DNA of 64,000 nt from CALBJU01 sp965247125 (GCA_965247125.1 CBDFGO010000003.1:1488001-1552000), one strand, 5' to 3'. Shown: positions 45,101 through 53,445, counted from the stretch's first letter. Translations and numbers: made by a program. The notes: a model not told the origin generated them from the letters alone.

Positions 45101-45541
45101 TAGAAGCCGGGCACAAAAAGAGTGAATGGTGCCGATAAACACCTCTTCCGCGGTCAGCAGAGCCGATTCTATATTCGACAACTCTGTCTCCCACTCCTCA
45201 TTTTCCGAACCGGTGGACTGCTCGATTTGGCGGCTGACCTCCCTCCTCGCATTCAACAACCCTGAGAAGTATCTCTCCTGGAGCTCTCCCGCTGCCTTTT
45301 TTGTGAATGTGATGGCCACAATCGCTTGCGATTTCGTCCCCATCCGTACTAGTGCAATCATCCGCTCGATCAAGACCGAGGTTTTGCCCGAACCTGCGCC
45401 CGCGCTTACAATAATGTTCAGGTCTGGTTGAAAATCCTCGTCCGCCGCGATGGGAACGGAGAAGTCGCGGCGTCCACGAATGACTCGTCGTCTGGGTTCG
45501 TCTTCAACCGATATCACATGCTCTTTCGGAATCACCGTCAT
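42134..45541 (-). CDS. addA: AddA-like UvrD/PcrA-family helicase-nuclease
   Basis: Helicase-nuclease subunit of an AddAB-type break-processing enzyme (1135 aa). The ATG at 45541 overlaps the addB stop as ATGA, so I prefer it to the frame start at 45574. Walker A is SAGAGSGKTS (46-55), motif Ia AITFTKKAAGELQER, motif II VDEFQDTDPEQAAML, motif III FLVGDEKQSIYRFRKADF, motif V ILTAHQAKGLQADCVFLAD and motif VI LIYVACTRAKKQL. The C-terminal RecB-type nuclease has DLAFRTKEGWTIVDYKSD. All key parts are intact. It acts with AddB to resect double-strand breaks for RecA loading. Confidence 0.94.
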   Translation of the reverse strand: MTVIPKEHVISVEDEPRRRVIRGRRDFSVPIAADEDFQPDLNIIVSAGAGSGKTSVLIERMIALVRMGTKSQAIVAITFTKKAAGELQERYFSGLLNARREVSRQIEQSTGSENEEWETELSNIESALLTAEEVFIGTIHSFCARLLRQRAFLAGIPPDFRQIDEVEEEKLRKSFWYDCLDSGSRSADPDLAVLRDAHVSISGLFNLFGTLVRNASINFSRSGAEEPDLSPVFDGLSDYLAALAAQLPISDQPDEFLVALNRCILTRNAATQPDKFEMAHVLGLALEAVKLSEKPQLRITYSRWGERSSESYVLATKLKNGEDDFGLGKPLADYLIEDVNAALKSWQHWLHDIALRFASKSVDAYRTHRLESGNLTYDDLLQEATHLVYKSVSSRARFQEKYTRILVDEFQDTDPEQAAMLFGLASLHPSAESWMKSNLLPGYLFLVGDEKQSIYRFRKADFQAFDLMRDAISSSGGLHLQLTANFRSDSRICDWINESVGALISRGREPFQASWNDLMPTRGDLGEPDPVVRFEIGKSYRNRSLPKVRAEAAAIVEWITGKVESDSDGQADYGQFMIILRRHTNMPHYIAALATAGIPVGVSGVRGENASDVLPLIDDLLRTVYNPNDGVALISTLRGPLFGVSDSELLNFRESGGAWEHHLAGIESIPGDHESLVDARTALVRAVELFSDHPPYRAMELFLAEYGIEAGLSLRLDGDVAVGTLEKILSLIHDWESKGMSFGECVTEIGRYRRGEVTLDLFSDSMPSGSCVQILTAHQAKGLQADCVFLADSGGAAPPPPSLHVWRDASQISGSCTVMTGKGYRERIELEPRGWVEASERETKFDEAERLRLIYVACTRAKKQLIISTNESVGSGPWDALISGLETSGVPVFVLDPIPEPPNWNPAFRPAASPLEDAGLTASAVAAQIDDLSRETWTIRRPSQGDRHESFPISLKPDDPNNEKAGRGLSGLEYGSALHSLFETLVGQRKTVIDAPLLSDLNERVMSSRFSGQKLARYRESGKQASNQFLESALWNRLVSASRVLTEVPFTVTHVEAGLDVVTSGVVDLAFRTKEGWTIVDYKSDTVDEDTLLDRHASQIQAYVRAWSSIFPDEPCIGLIWSTQSGREVRVKALK

Positions 45542-48435
45542 GATGCCGACCCCATTCGTTGGCGATAGGGCCATGTTTCGAATGGAGTGGAAAGATCATC
45601 GTCGGGTGCATGGAATTTTCGATTCAACTCTTCTCGCCGTCCCGCTCGTTCTCCGCACACATCTTTAAAATCACACCAGGTACACGCTCCCTCTTTTTCT
45701 GCCGCTTGAATGAAGGCCCCCTTCTCCATTCTAGCGATCAGGGTACCCAGTACTCCTTCCACTTCCACTCGCGCCGGGAGCTGCGCACCCATCACCATTC
45801 CTGCTCCCTTTCTGGAGGTGAAGAAGTACTCGGCAGATTCGACAGGTCGGCCCAGCTTTTCGGAAGCGGCGTGAGAGTAGAGCGCCCACTGAAGCTTGTC
45901 CGTGAGCTTCAACAAATCCTTGGCTGCATACCCTTTGTAGCTGCCGCTTTTGTAGTCCACAATTACGAGTCGGCCATCACTGCGCTCGTCAATCCGATCG
46001 ATCCGTCCTGTCATCTCAATGCGACCCTGCTCAAGATCAAACACCATGGGCTGGGCATCGGCGCCTTCATGATCTCCAAACGCATATTCAGCCACAATTG
46101 GCTGTCTTCCTCCGCTGAGTTCTCTCTCTCGTCTGAAATACTGCACCACTGCCGACGATAACTCGAGTGTTTTTTGCTGAACGAGCAAGACAGGAACAGC
46201 CGTCGAAAAGAGCGCCTGCTCCTCAAGATGCGCCTTCAGCAAATCGAGGAGTTTCTGTTCATCTTCATGCTCCAGGCCAGCCTCTCCCTGAATTCTTAGT
46301 CGGGTGTGCCGCTCGAACAGCGAGTGCAGCAGATTACCCTCCTCCCCCTTATCAATCCAATCGCCATCCGGATCCTGCCCGACAGGGACCCCGAGGACCT
46401 CAGACAGAAAATACCTGAACGGACATCTGGCCAGCACTTCCAACCGTGAGGGCGAACAGCGCAGATCGATCGAAGCTTCCTTGGGGACAACCCGACCATC
46501 ATACGGCGTCCACGTGGCAGACTTGCGGGCGTTGGTTGCTTCAAAGCCCCGTCTCAATCCAGAGTAGTGCAGGAGCATCTCCGGGTCTCTGGTTCGCCGG
46601 TATCGATCACTGCCGTCGAGGTATGTCTTTCGTTTTTCCGGGTGGATTCGATCGATGCCTGTGAGCTCGAGCAGGGCCGAACCAGGAAACAAGGGACGAC
46701 CACCTTGAACGTCATAAGCGGCAGTAGAGAGCGTAAGGCCTGAACCGAATCGAGAATAAAGCTCTCCAATCCACTTTCTGGTCGAAATTGGGGTGGCGAA
46801 CGAAGCATTTTCCAGCTCTTCGAGTCCAACCTCTTCGAGTCCAACCTCTTCGAGTCCAACAATGTGATCCGAAACGGCAGCGGCTGCGCCCCTGGCAGCC
46901 TGGTCATCCAAACCGAGGACATACAGTCGTGATCGAGGGCCATATCCCGCGTGCTCCACTGGCACAAATCGGAGACCGTGGCTCTGCTTCAAGCCCGACG
47001 TCGTGCCCTTGTCGATCGAGGCCACGATGTGTGCGGCCAGCCAGGGCGCAGAGACCTCACTCAGGCTTCGATCTTCATAGCTGTTCAACAGTTTTCGATC
47101 GAGCTCACTCGACGAATCCTCCTCGACGCCGCGCTGAAACCGATCCCTGGCGAGGTCTCTGAACAGAGAGATGAAGGCTGATGGCCGGATTCGGCGGGCC
47201 GGGACGTATTCCTCCATAGCGGACAGAAAGGTAATCAATGCCTCGGTGGCTTGCTGCGAAAATCTGCGTGATTTTGCTTTCACTCTCAAAGCAGCCCGCA
47301 CATCGCCGCTGCTAATTTTCCCTACTGCAAGTGGAAACGAATCCAGAATAGTAGCCAGTTCAAAAATATCCACTTCGAATTCCGCGACATCAATCAGTCC
47401 CGATCTCACCAGATGGGATAGAAGTTCTGTCTGGTAGCCACTTGCTATCCACCGGCAATACTGCCGGAGTAATTGTGTAACCCGCCTTTCAGTCGAATCT
47501 TCCCAGCTGTGCGAGGCTCTTGGAATCTTGAATCGGTCACACGCGGCTCGAATACCGGTTTCATAAAGTGACTGATCTGTGAACGCTATCTCGACATCAT
47601 CGAAGGGCTGCCCGGACTCGATCACATCAGCAAGGACAGAGAAGATCTCCTCTCTCCGCGTACCTGATGAAAGAAGCCGAACCGGGGCGTCGTTATCGGA
47701 AATGCCAGAGGAATCAGATCGATCCCAATCACCCAGAACCCTAGCGGCACAGCTCTCGGGCCACTCACGGGTATGTACTCCAATAACGCGGGCAACGAGC
47801 GAGTGTGTAGCCAGGAGCTCGACAATGGTCTGCTGCGACGGATTCAGCTCCACTTCCTGACACACGCCTAACACACCCACATGGCGTTCCTCGCCGAACT
47901 GGTGGACACCTTCCATGGCACGGCGCTGGACCTCCACCTCATCGAGGAGTCCTTCATCAAGCAAATAGGACTCATACGTTTCAAAAAGAGACGCGAAAAC
48001 CCGCTGGGATTTTGTAGTAGCGGTGGCATTTGCCCAGGAAGCGTCACGGCCCGCCTGTCGGTCCGCAATGATGGCTCGAACGGTCGAAGGCACGGACCCG
48101 GAAAAGATGCCCGCCTCCTCCGAAGGCAGAGTCAGGAGGTGCGCGCCCATCACCAGTTCAAGCTTTCCCCTGCTGACAAGACGATTCGTGTCGGCGGGAA
48201 ACAGAGATTTCCAGATGTGAAGCGACAGACCGGATGGGGTCAGAGCTTCAATATTTACCAATGCTTTCCCGAGTCTGGCGATGGCTGCGCGAACAGCAAG
48301 AGCTGCCTGAGTACTCGGTACGATCACAATCTTCAGATCGGCAGGGTCCGGACACAGATCCAGGGCTTCAATAATCTGCTTATGAAAATATGAGGTCGTC
48401 TTTTTGATCGGCGTTTTGTCTTTGTGCGTTGACAT
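45538..48435 (-). CDS. addB: AddB/RexB-like helicase-nuclease subunit with Fe-S cluster nuclease domain
   Basis: Partner of AddA (965 aa). The N-terminal region is a degraded helicase fold (IVIVPSTQAALAVRAAIARLG). The C-terminal 260 residues hold a PD-(D/E)XK nuclease with RLVIVDYKSGSYKG and a four-cysteine iron-sulfur staple: an early Cys in LARCPFRYFLSE and a late C-x2-C-x5-C in CTWCDFKDVC. This is the AddB/RexB-type 4Fe-4S nuclease pattern. A perfect 15-bp tandem repeat gives VGLEE three times in the middle of the chain. Divergence from other AddB proteins is normal, so the name rests on context plus the nuclease domain. Confidence 0.88.
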   Translation of the reverse strand: MSTHKDKTPIKKTTSYFHKQIIEALDLCPDPADLKIVIVPSTQAALAVRAAIARLGKALVNIEALTPSGLSLHIWKSLFPADTNRLVSRGKLELVMGAHLLTLPSEEAGIFSGSVPSTVRAIIADRQAGRDASWANATATTKSQRVFASLFETYESYLLDEGLLDEVEVQRRAMEGVHQFGEERHVGVLGVCQEVELNPSQQTIVELLATHSLVARVIGVHTREWPESCAARVLGDWDRSDSSGISDNDAPVRLLSSGTRREEIFSVLADVIESGQPFDDVEIAFTDQSLYETGIRAACDRFKIPRASHSWEDSTERRVTQLLRQYCRWIASGYQTELLSHLVRSGLIDVAEFEVDIFELATILDSFPLAVGKISSGDVRAALRVKAKSRRFSQQATEALITFLSAMEEYVPARRIRPSAFISLFRDLARDRFQRGVEEDSSSELDRKLLNSYEDRSLSEVSAPWLAAHIVASIDKGTTSGLKQSHGLRFVPVEHAGYGPRSRLYVLGLDDQAARGAAAAVSDHIVGLEEVGLEEVGLEELENASFATPISTRKWIGELYSRFGSGLTLSTAAYDVQGGRPLFPGSALLELTGIDRIHPEKRKTYLDGSDRYRRTRDPEMLLHYSGLRRGFEATNARKSATWTPYDGRVVPKEASIDLRCSPSRLEVLARCPFRYFLSEVLGVPVGQDPDGDWIDKGEEGNLLHSLFERHTRLRIQGEAGLEHEDEQKLLDLLKAHLEEQALFSTAVPVLLVQQKTLELSSAVVQYFRRERELSGGRQPIVAEYAFGDHEGADAQPMVFDLEQGRIEMTGRIDRIDERSDGRLVIVDYKSGSYKGYAAKDLLKLTDKLQWALYSHAASEKLGRPVESAEYFFTSRKGAGMVMGAQLPARVEVEGVLGTLIARMEKGAFIQAAEKEGACTWCDFKDVCGERAGRREELNRKFHAPDDDLSTPFETWPYRQRMGSAS
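46816..46860 (-). repeat. Three perfect 15-bp tandem repeats inside addB
   Basis: CTCTTCGAGTCCAAC occurs three times in a row on the plus strand, at 46816-46830, 46831-46845 and 46846-46860. On the coding strand it encodes VGLEE three times, in frame, followed by a partly similar LEELENA. Copy number could vary without breaking the frame. Confidence 0.95.
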
Positions 48436-48468
48436 GGATAGGTTGCATTCGCAAAGTAATTCTATGCA

Positions 48469-48488
48469 TATGACACCAGGATGTCATA
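48469..48488. promoter_or_regulatory. Inverted repeat in the addB / exonuclease divergent promoter region
   Basis: TATGACA (48469-48475) and TGTCATA (48482-48488) are perfect 7-bp arms separated by 6 bp, in the 107-bp gap between the divergent starts at 48435 and 48543. A dimeric regulator could act on both genes. It is not the same sequence as the recA palindrome. Confidence 0.35.
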
Positions 48489-48542
48489 GCCTACGCACTA
48501 TCTTTGTCGCATCAAGATAACAGCCAACCCAACCCCCGTGCT

Positions 48543-49346
48543 ATGAGCAAGATCATGATTGCGTTCGATGTCGAAACCACTGGTAAAAATCCCGATACAG
48601 ACCAGATCATCGAATTGTCCATGTGCCTTTACGAAGCAGGCCGCGAGGAATCGTACCTCCAGCTTTTCAAGCCCGACATACCTATATCAAAGGGCGCAGA
48701 GGTGGTCCACGGCATCAGTATGAACGATGTGGCCGACAAGCCCGCTTTTTCCGAAAAGGCTGATGAGGTGGAGGCTTTTCTTGCGAGGGCTGAAGTGATC
48801 GTGGGATACAACGTTCGGTTCGATATCCGATGTGTAGAAAAGGAATTCGAGAGGATTGGCCGAACGATCGACCTGATGTCCAGGCTGGTCGTGGATCCGC
48901 TGCGGATATGGCAATCATTGGAGCCTCGTAGCCTGTCCGATGCGTATCGCAGATTTGTAGGAAAAGAGCTGGAAAATGCCCATTCCGCAGAAGCGGATGT
49001 CCAGGCTGCTGTCGACGTACTCAGAGGCATTCGAGAGACATTCAACCTCCAGGAATCGACCTGGGAAGACCTGGCACTGCTCACCAACCCGGAGAAAGAA
49101 AGCTGGATCGGCCCTACGCACCAGTTTATCTGGTCGGCCGGAGAAGTTGTATTTGGATTCGGCAAATACAATGGTCGTCCCCTCCTCGAGGTCGCCCATC
49201 GAGACCCGGATTATCTCCGCTGGATCCAGCGAGCCGATTTTCCGGGCCATGTCAAGAGTCTCTGTAAGGGCGCTGTTTCCGGAATGAGCGAGGAGGATTT
49301 CAATAAGCGCATTGTCGATCATTATGGAGCAATGCCCCAGGCCTGA
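48543..49346 (+). CDS. DnaQ-like (DEDDh) 3'-5' exonuclease with C-terminal DUF3820-like domain
   Basis: Exonuclease of 267 aa. A TTG start at 48504 is possible, but the ATG at 48543 begins MSKIMIAFDVETTGK directly at the exonuclease fold. Exo I is FDVETTG, Exo II lies in VGYNVRFDI and Exo III in HSAEADVQA, the His indicating the DEDDh type. Residues about 205-245 (FGFGKYNGRPLLEVAHRDPD, YLRWI) match the short DUF3820 domain also found at the C-terminus of exonuclease X-like proteins. It diverges from addB across an inverted repeat and so may share control with the recombination operon. Confidence 0.88.
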   Translation: MSKIMIAFDVETTGKNPDTDQIIELSMCLYEAGREESYLQLFKPDIPISKGAEVVHGISMNDVADKPAFSEKADEVEAFLARAEVIVGYNVRFDIRCVEKEFERIGRTIDLMSRLVVDPLRIWQSLEPRSLSDAYRRFVGKELENAHSAEADVQAAVDVLRGIRETFNLQESTWEDLALLTNPEKESWIGPTHQFIWSAGEVVFGFGKYNGRPLLEVAHRDPDYLRWIQRADFPGHVKSLCKGAVSGMSEEDFNKRIVDHYGAMPQA

Positions 49347-49433
49347 TCAATCGGTCTGATTCGGTCGTCCAGTTGCGGATTTCCCTTCTATCTGCGATTA
49401 TCCCTTAACTCTAAGCAAACTCTGGCACCAATC

Positions 49434-49850
49434 ATGTCTCCTGAAATCAATTATTTGGCAATTTTAGTCGCAGGAATTATTCCCATGATCATCGGCTCTC
49501 TCTGGTACGGTCCATTGTTCGGAAAGAAGTGGATGGATCTGATGGGAAAAACAGAAGAGGAACTGAAAGCCGGATTTAATCCGATGAAGTCATATGGTGT
49601 CACGTTTGTATTTGCTCTGTTGATGGCCTTCGTGATGGTTCATTTCCTCGCTGCCTCCGAATATTTCGGCGTGGATGGAGCGATGGCGGGAGTCGAAACA
49701 GGATTCTGGCTCTGGCTGGGATTCGTCCTCACCATTGGATGGCAGAGTGTGGCCTTCGAAGGTCAGAACATGACCGTCTGGATTCTGAATTCACTCTACA
49801 ATCTGGTGACTCTGATGGCCATGGGGGCTCTGCTCGCAGCCTGGACGTAG
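49434..49850 (+). CDS. DUF1761 membrane protein
   Basis: Small integral membrane protein (138 aa) with four hydrophobic segments. The family signature is visible: IGSLWYGPLFGKKWMDLMG near the N-terminus, then EEELKAG, and a C-terminal LYNLVTLMAMGALLAAW. DUF1761 has no known function. A possible promoter (TTGCGG at 49373, 17-bp spacer, GATTAT at 49396) lies just upstream, about 30 bp before the ATG. Confidence 0.87.
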   Translation: MSPEINYLAILVAGIIPMIIGSLWYGPLFGKKWMDLMGKTEEELKAGFNPMKSYGVTFVFALLMAFVMVHFLAASEYFGVDGAMAGVETGFWLWLGFVLTIGWQSVAFEGQNMTVWILNSLYNLVTLMAMGALLAAWT

Positions 49851-49965
49851 GCGTAGTCCCGGCTACCGTTATTGGATTGCATATTCACAGCAGTACTTTT
49901 CAAGTAACCTGCGCGAGTATTGTACGTATTGAGGGCTGTTAGTTGTCGATTCACCGGATAAAAAT

Positions 49966-50172
49966 ATGGCCTCAGAGTACGAAACAGCCATTTATACCAA
50001 GGAACAGGTTCAACGGGCCCAGACGAAAGGTCAGATAATCGGCTGGGCACAGGGTGCGGTTTCCGTAGGTCTGCTGCTCTTTTTGCTTCAGTTCCTGGGA
50101 TGGATTCCGCTTCTCGCGATTGGCGCCTTAATCAGTTTCCTGGGATACAAATTCATAACTCGTAAGAAATAG
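49966..50172 (+). CDS. Small membrane protein of unknown function
   Basis: A 68-residue protein I do not recognise. Residues 1-27 are soluble and polar (YTKEQVQRAQTKG). A long hydrophobic region follows from about 27 to 63 (VGLLLFLLQFLGWIPLLAI), enough for two membrane passes, and the end is positive (FITRKK). The ATG follows AAAAAT with no ribosome site, as at many starts here. Position in a same-strand gap and protein-like composition support a real gene. Confidence 0.6.
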   Translation: MASEYETAIYTKEQVQRAQTKGQIIGWAQGAVSVGLLLFLLQFLGWIPLLAIGALISFLGYKFITRKK

Positions 50173-50236
50173 CCGCTCTGCTTGTGGATGATGATTCGCT
50201 CGCGCTACTTTCTGTGCCCAACGAAACTGAGAATCC

Positions 50237-50803
50237 ATGCATCGTCGCGCCGCCATTTCGCGTATCACCCTCTTACTGGGCGGTGCAATATCGGCGCCTA
50301 CCCTGTCTGCGCTGCTATCGGGATGCACGGCACCTTCTGCTGAGGAGTTCGCTCCGAGATTTTTATCGCCAGGACAGTTCCAGTTGATTGGAAGACTGGC
50401 TGACTTGATCATTCCTGATACAGATACGCCGGGAGCCCGCGCTGCTGGTGTAGATCGGTTCATCGATGAGCTGCTTTCGGAATACTACCCCAATGCTGCG
50501 GCAACCGAATTTCAGTCGATGCTCTCGGCCTTCGATATGGCCTTCGATCTCACCAACCGATCAGATGACGAAATCGTAGAGTCTCTGTTGAATCAGGATA
50601 CTGCAGCCTTCTCCCCTGATTATTTACCGCCGGGTGATGGGTCCTCAGATCCGCTGTCGTTTCACCGCCTCCTCAAGGAACTGGTTGTGTCCGGATACTA
50701 CACCTCGGAAATCGGTATGAAGGAAGAACTTCGTATGCAGCCGTTCGGGCCCGCACGGATGGATGTCGCTCGTTCCGATGTTGAACGAGCCTGGTCGGAT
50801 TGA
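50237..50803 (+). CDS. Gluconate 2-dehydrogenase subunit 3-family Tat lipoprotein
   Basis: Small subunit (188 aa) of a GMC-type dehydrogenase. The N-terminus carries an RR-containing signal (MHRRAAISRITLLL) with lipobox LLSGC, so it is probably a Tat-exported lipoprotein. The family motif is FLSPGQFQLIGRLADLIIPD, then TPGARAAGVDRFID and LLKELVVSGYYTSEIG. The GMC oxidoreductase gene follows 19 bp downstream and itself lacks a signal, so the folded catalytic subunit is likely carried out by this partner (hitchhiker export), an inference from known family behaviour. Confidence 0.88.
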   Translation: MHRRAAISRITLLLGGAISAPTLSALLSGCTAPSAEEFAPRFLSPGQFQLIGRLADLIIPDTDTPGARAAGVDRFIDELLSEYYPNAAATEFQSMLSAFDMAFDLTNRSDDEIVESLLNQDTAAFSPDYLPPGDGSSDPLSFHRLLKELVVSGYYTSEIGMKEELRMQPFGPARMDVARSDVERAWSD

Positions 50804-50822
50804 CAGGACCGAGCCGCAAACA

Positions 50823-52523
50823 ATGAATATTCACACCCGCCAGGAATTTGATGCCATCGTCGTCGGCTCCGGAATGTCCGGAGGCATGGCCGCGAAAGAA
50901 TTGTGCGAAAAGGGCCTGAAAACGCTGGTTCTTGACCGAGGCGTTGCGTTTGAACATGGCACCAGCTTTGTCACGGAGCATAAGGCCGCATTCGATCTCC
51001 CCCGTCATGGCCGTGTACCGCTGGAGGAGCAGAAGACCGACTATCGTATTCAGAGTGACGTCTATCTGTTCGATGAGGCTACCAAACACCTGTTCGTAAA
51101 GGACAGCGAACAACCCTACATCGAAGAAAAGCCGTACGCCTGGATTCGCGCCAATCAGGTCGGAGGAAGGTCGCTGATGTGGGCTCGCCAGACCTATCGG
51201 TGGAGCGAAATGGATTTCGAGGCCAACCTTCGCGACGGTCATGGAGCAGATTGGCCCATCCGTTATTCGGACATCGCACCCTGGTATGATTATGTGGAAT
51301 CCTTTGTCGGGGTTTCTGGCCAGTCCGAAGGGTTACCACAGCTTCCCGATGGTAAGTTCCTGGAGCCCATGGAGATGACAGCCGTAGAAAAACACGCAAA
51401 GCGTAGAATCAAAGCCTCATTCCCCGATAGAATGATGACCATTGGCCGGTGTGCAGTCCTGACCGAAGAGCTCAACGGCCGGGCACCGTGCCATTACTGT
51501 GGCGAATGCGAACGCGGCTGCTCCACTCGATCGTTTTTCTCGGCCGTTTCCGTCTCCCTGCCAGCCGCCGCGGCAACAGGAAACATGACCCTTCAGGCTA
51601 ACTCCATTGTACACAGCATCATCTACGATGCCGAGAACGACAGAGCGGCCGGCGTACGGGTGATCGATAGCATCACGCACGAAATGACAGAGTACTATGC
51701 AAAAGTGATCTTCATGTGCGCCTCTACCCTGGGATCCACCCAGATAATGCTCAACTCCAAGGACTCCCGATTTCCGGACGGCATAGCAAACAGCAGCGGC
51801 GTCCTGGGTCGCTACCTGGGCGACCACCACATGGGAATCGATGCGAAAGGATTCTCGGACGATTTCAATGACCGGTACTACGTGGGGTCCCGACCGAATG
51901 GCATCTATATCCCCCGTTTCCGAAATCTTGATGCCGCGACGCATCGTTCGGATTACATCCGCGGATTCGCGTACCAGGGCTCAACATGGCGTCTCGGCCC
52001 CACCCGGGGCGGCGCACAAGTAGGCATAGGTGCTGCGTTCAAGGACAGCCTCCGAGAGCCGGGTCCGTGGGAGATGCAACTATGGGGCTTTGGTGAGACA
52101 CTCCCCCGTTACGAAAATCATTGTCGGCTCTCCGCTGACGAAACCGATCGATGGGGTATCCCTCAGCTCGTTGTCAGCGCCGACTGGGGTGAAAATGAGC
52201 TCGCAATGAGAAAAGATATGGCAGAATCTGCGCAGGAAATGATGGAATCCTGTGGATTCAGAGATATCGAGGTGACGGACAATCTGGAATTCAATCGGCC
52301 GGGCCTCGCGATTCACGAAATGGGAACCGCCAGAATGGGCCGGGATCCGCGAACTTCGGTCCTAAATGCTTTCAACCAGGCCCACGACGTGCCTAATCTG
52401 TTCGTTACGGACGGAGCGTGCATGACCTCGACGGCCGTTCAGAATCCGTCGATTACGTACATGGCGCTCACCGCGCGCGCCGTGGACTACGCCGTTAAAG
52501 CTCTCCACGCAGGAGACATTTAG
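50823..52523 (+). CDS. GMC-family FAD oxidoreductase with cysteine-rich motif
   Basis: Catalytic flavoprotein (566 aa), preferring ATG 50823 over the frame start at 50763, which lies inside the preceding gene. The FAD-binding Rossmann motif is FDAIVVGSGMSGGMAAKELC. CHYCGECERGC (C-x2-C-x2-C-x3-C, around residues 220-230) resembles the iron-sulfur ligand set of membrane-associated FAD sugar dehydrogenases. The C-terminal GMC domain shows AIHEMGTARMG with the catalytic-site His and VQNPSITYMALTARA. Together with the small subunit it likely oxidises a sugar or alcohol in the periplasm. The usual multi-haem cytochrome subunit is not adjacent. Confidence 0.92.
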   Translation: MNIHTRQEFDAIVVGSGMSGGMAAKELCEKGLKTLVLDRGVAFEHGTSFVTEHKAAFDLPRHGRVPLEEQKTDYRIQSDVYLFDEATKHLFVKDSEQPYIEEKPYAWIRANQVGGRSLMWARQTYRWSEMDFEANLRDGHGADWPIRYSDIAPWYDYVESFVGVSGQSEGLPQLPDGKFLEPMEMTAVEKHAKRRIKASFPDRMMTIGRCAVLTEELNGRAPCHYCGECERGCSTRSFFSAVSVSLPAAAATGNMTLQANSIVHSIIYDAENDRAAGVRVIDSITHEMTEYYAKVIFMCASTLGSTQIMLNSKDSRFPDGIANSSGVLGRYLGDHHMGIDAKGFSDDFNDRYYVGSRPNGIYIPRFRNLDAATHRSDYIRGFAYQGSTWRLGPTRGGAQVGIGAAFKDSLREPGPWEMQLWGFGETLPRYENHCRLSADETDRWGIPQLVVSADWGENELAMRKDMAESAQEMMESCGFRDIEVTDNLEFNRPGLAIHEMGTARMGRDPRTSVLNAFNQAHDVPNLFVTDGACMTSTAVQNPSITYMALTARAVDYAVKALHAGDI

Positions 52524-52535
52524 ACTTTCCCACAA

Positions 52536-53285
52536 TCAAGACGCGAGCTTTTTGAAAAGCAGGACGATTGCCACCAGAATGATCGACCCGAGAATTTTCT
52601 GAAGGGTGCGCGGCTTCCATTTTCCTGCGCCGAGCCTGGAGCCCAGCATTCCGCCGATCAGGACCGCTATTGCGAGTGGCCAGACCATCTCCCAGGGAAT
52701 GTCTTCCACACCGGCGCGCGCGGCAAGGCCAACCACAGAATTGACCACAATAAACACGGCACCGGCTGCGGCCGCCTCTTTCGTCTCTGCAATTCCCAGA
52801 ATCAGAATGATCGGGACCAGATAGATTCCCCCACCAATTCCTACAGTACCCGCTATGAAGCCCAGGACAGCTCCGATGCACAGCGACAGGACCAGCTGAA
52901 CGGTCTGTGACCGCTCAGCTTTGAACACTGGATCGCGCCAAAAATAGATTCTGATGGCCACGGCAATCAATGAAATCAGCAACAGGATCTGAAATACCCT
53001 CTCTCCAAGCTCCAGTCGCCCTCCCAGGAAGGCCATCGGGATTGACGAAACGAGAAAAGGCCAGAGAACCGAGAAATTGAAATGTCCCTTTCGGGCATAC
53101 TGCCACGAAGCCAGAGACGCCACTATCGTGTTCAGCGAAAGGGATATTGCCGGAATCAGCACGTGCCCTATCCCAAGAATGCTCATCAATGCCGTGTAGG
53201 ACGATCCTCCACCGAGTCCAACAGAGGAATACACGAATGCAATGCCGAAGAATGCAATCGTCAGAATGATTGTATCGGTTTCCAA
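52536..53285 (-). CDS. TauE/SafE-family sulfite or organosulfonate exporter
   Basis: Integral membrane protein (249 aa) with seven to eight hydrophobic segments, starting at TTG 53285 as no ATG lies nearby. The N-terminal SSVGLGGGSSYTALMSILGI and the symmetric FIAGTVGIGGGIYLVPIIL are the duplicated TauE/SafE repeats. Members export sulfite, sulfoacetate or related anions. A sulfatase and a sulfurtransferase occur elsewhere in the window, but none is adjacent, so the substrate is open. It converges with the GMC gene over 12 bp. Confidence 0.9.
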   Translation of the reverse strand: METDTIILTIAFFGIAFVYSSVGLGGGSSYTALMSILGIGHVLIPAISLSLNTIVASLASWQYARKGHFNFSVLWPFLVSSIPMAFLGGRLELGERVFQILLLISLIAVAIRIYFWRDPVFKAERSQTVQLVLSLCIGAVLGFIAGTVGIGGGIYLVPIILILGIAETKEAAAAGAVFIVVNSVVGLAARAGVEDIPWEMVWPLAIAVLIGGMLGSRLGAGKWKPRTLQKILGSIILVAIVLLFKKLAS

Positions 53286-53386
53286 GGTCGGCCAGGATGA
53301 TCAGATCGATTCAAGAGACCCTCAAAACTATAAACTATCCCGGTCCAATGCCTGATTGGAGCTCGTCGAATTGCACGAACGCTCAG

Positions 53387-53415
53387 TTGTCGCCCCTGCC
53401 CATTATCGCTAGATT
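53387..53415 (+). promoter_or_regulatory. Possible promoter of the S1/P1 nuclease gene
   Basis: TTGTCG (53387-53392) and TAGATT (53410-53415) are separated by 17 bp and lie about 30 bp before the ATG at 53446. Each box matches four of six consensus bases; it is a plausible but weak call. Confidence 0.28.
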
Positions 53416-53445
53416 AGCGTCACTTCTGATTTAACCGTTAAATTC

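Noticed and set aside
46554..46967. Antisense and alternate-frame open reading frames across the addB tandem repeat
   Set aside because: They come from the repeat being open in several frames; only the addB frame is conserved protein.
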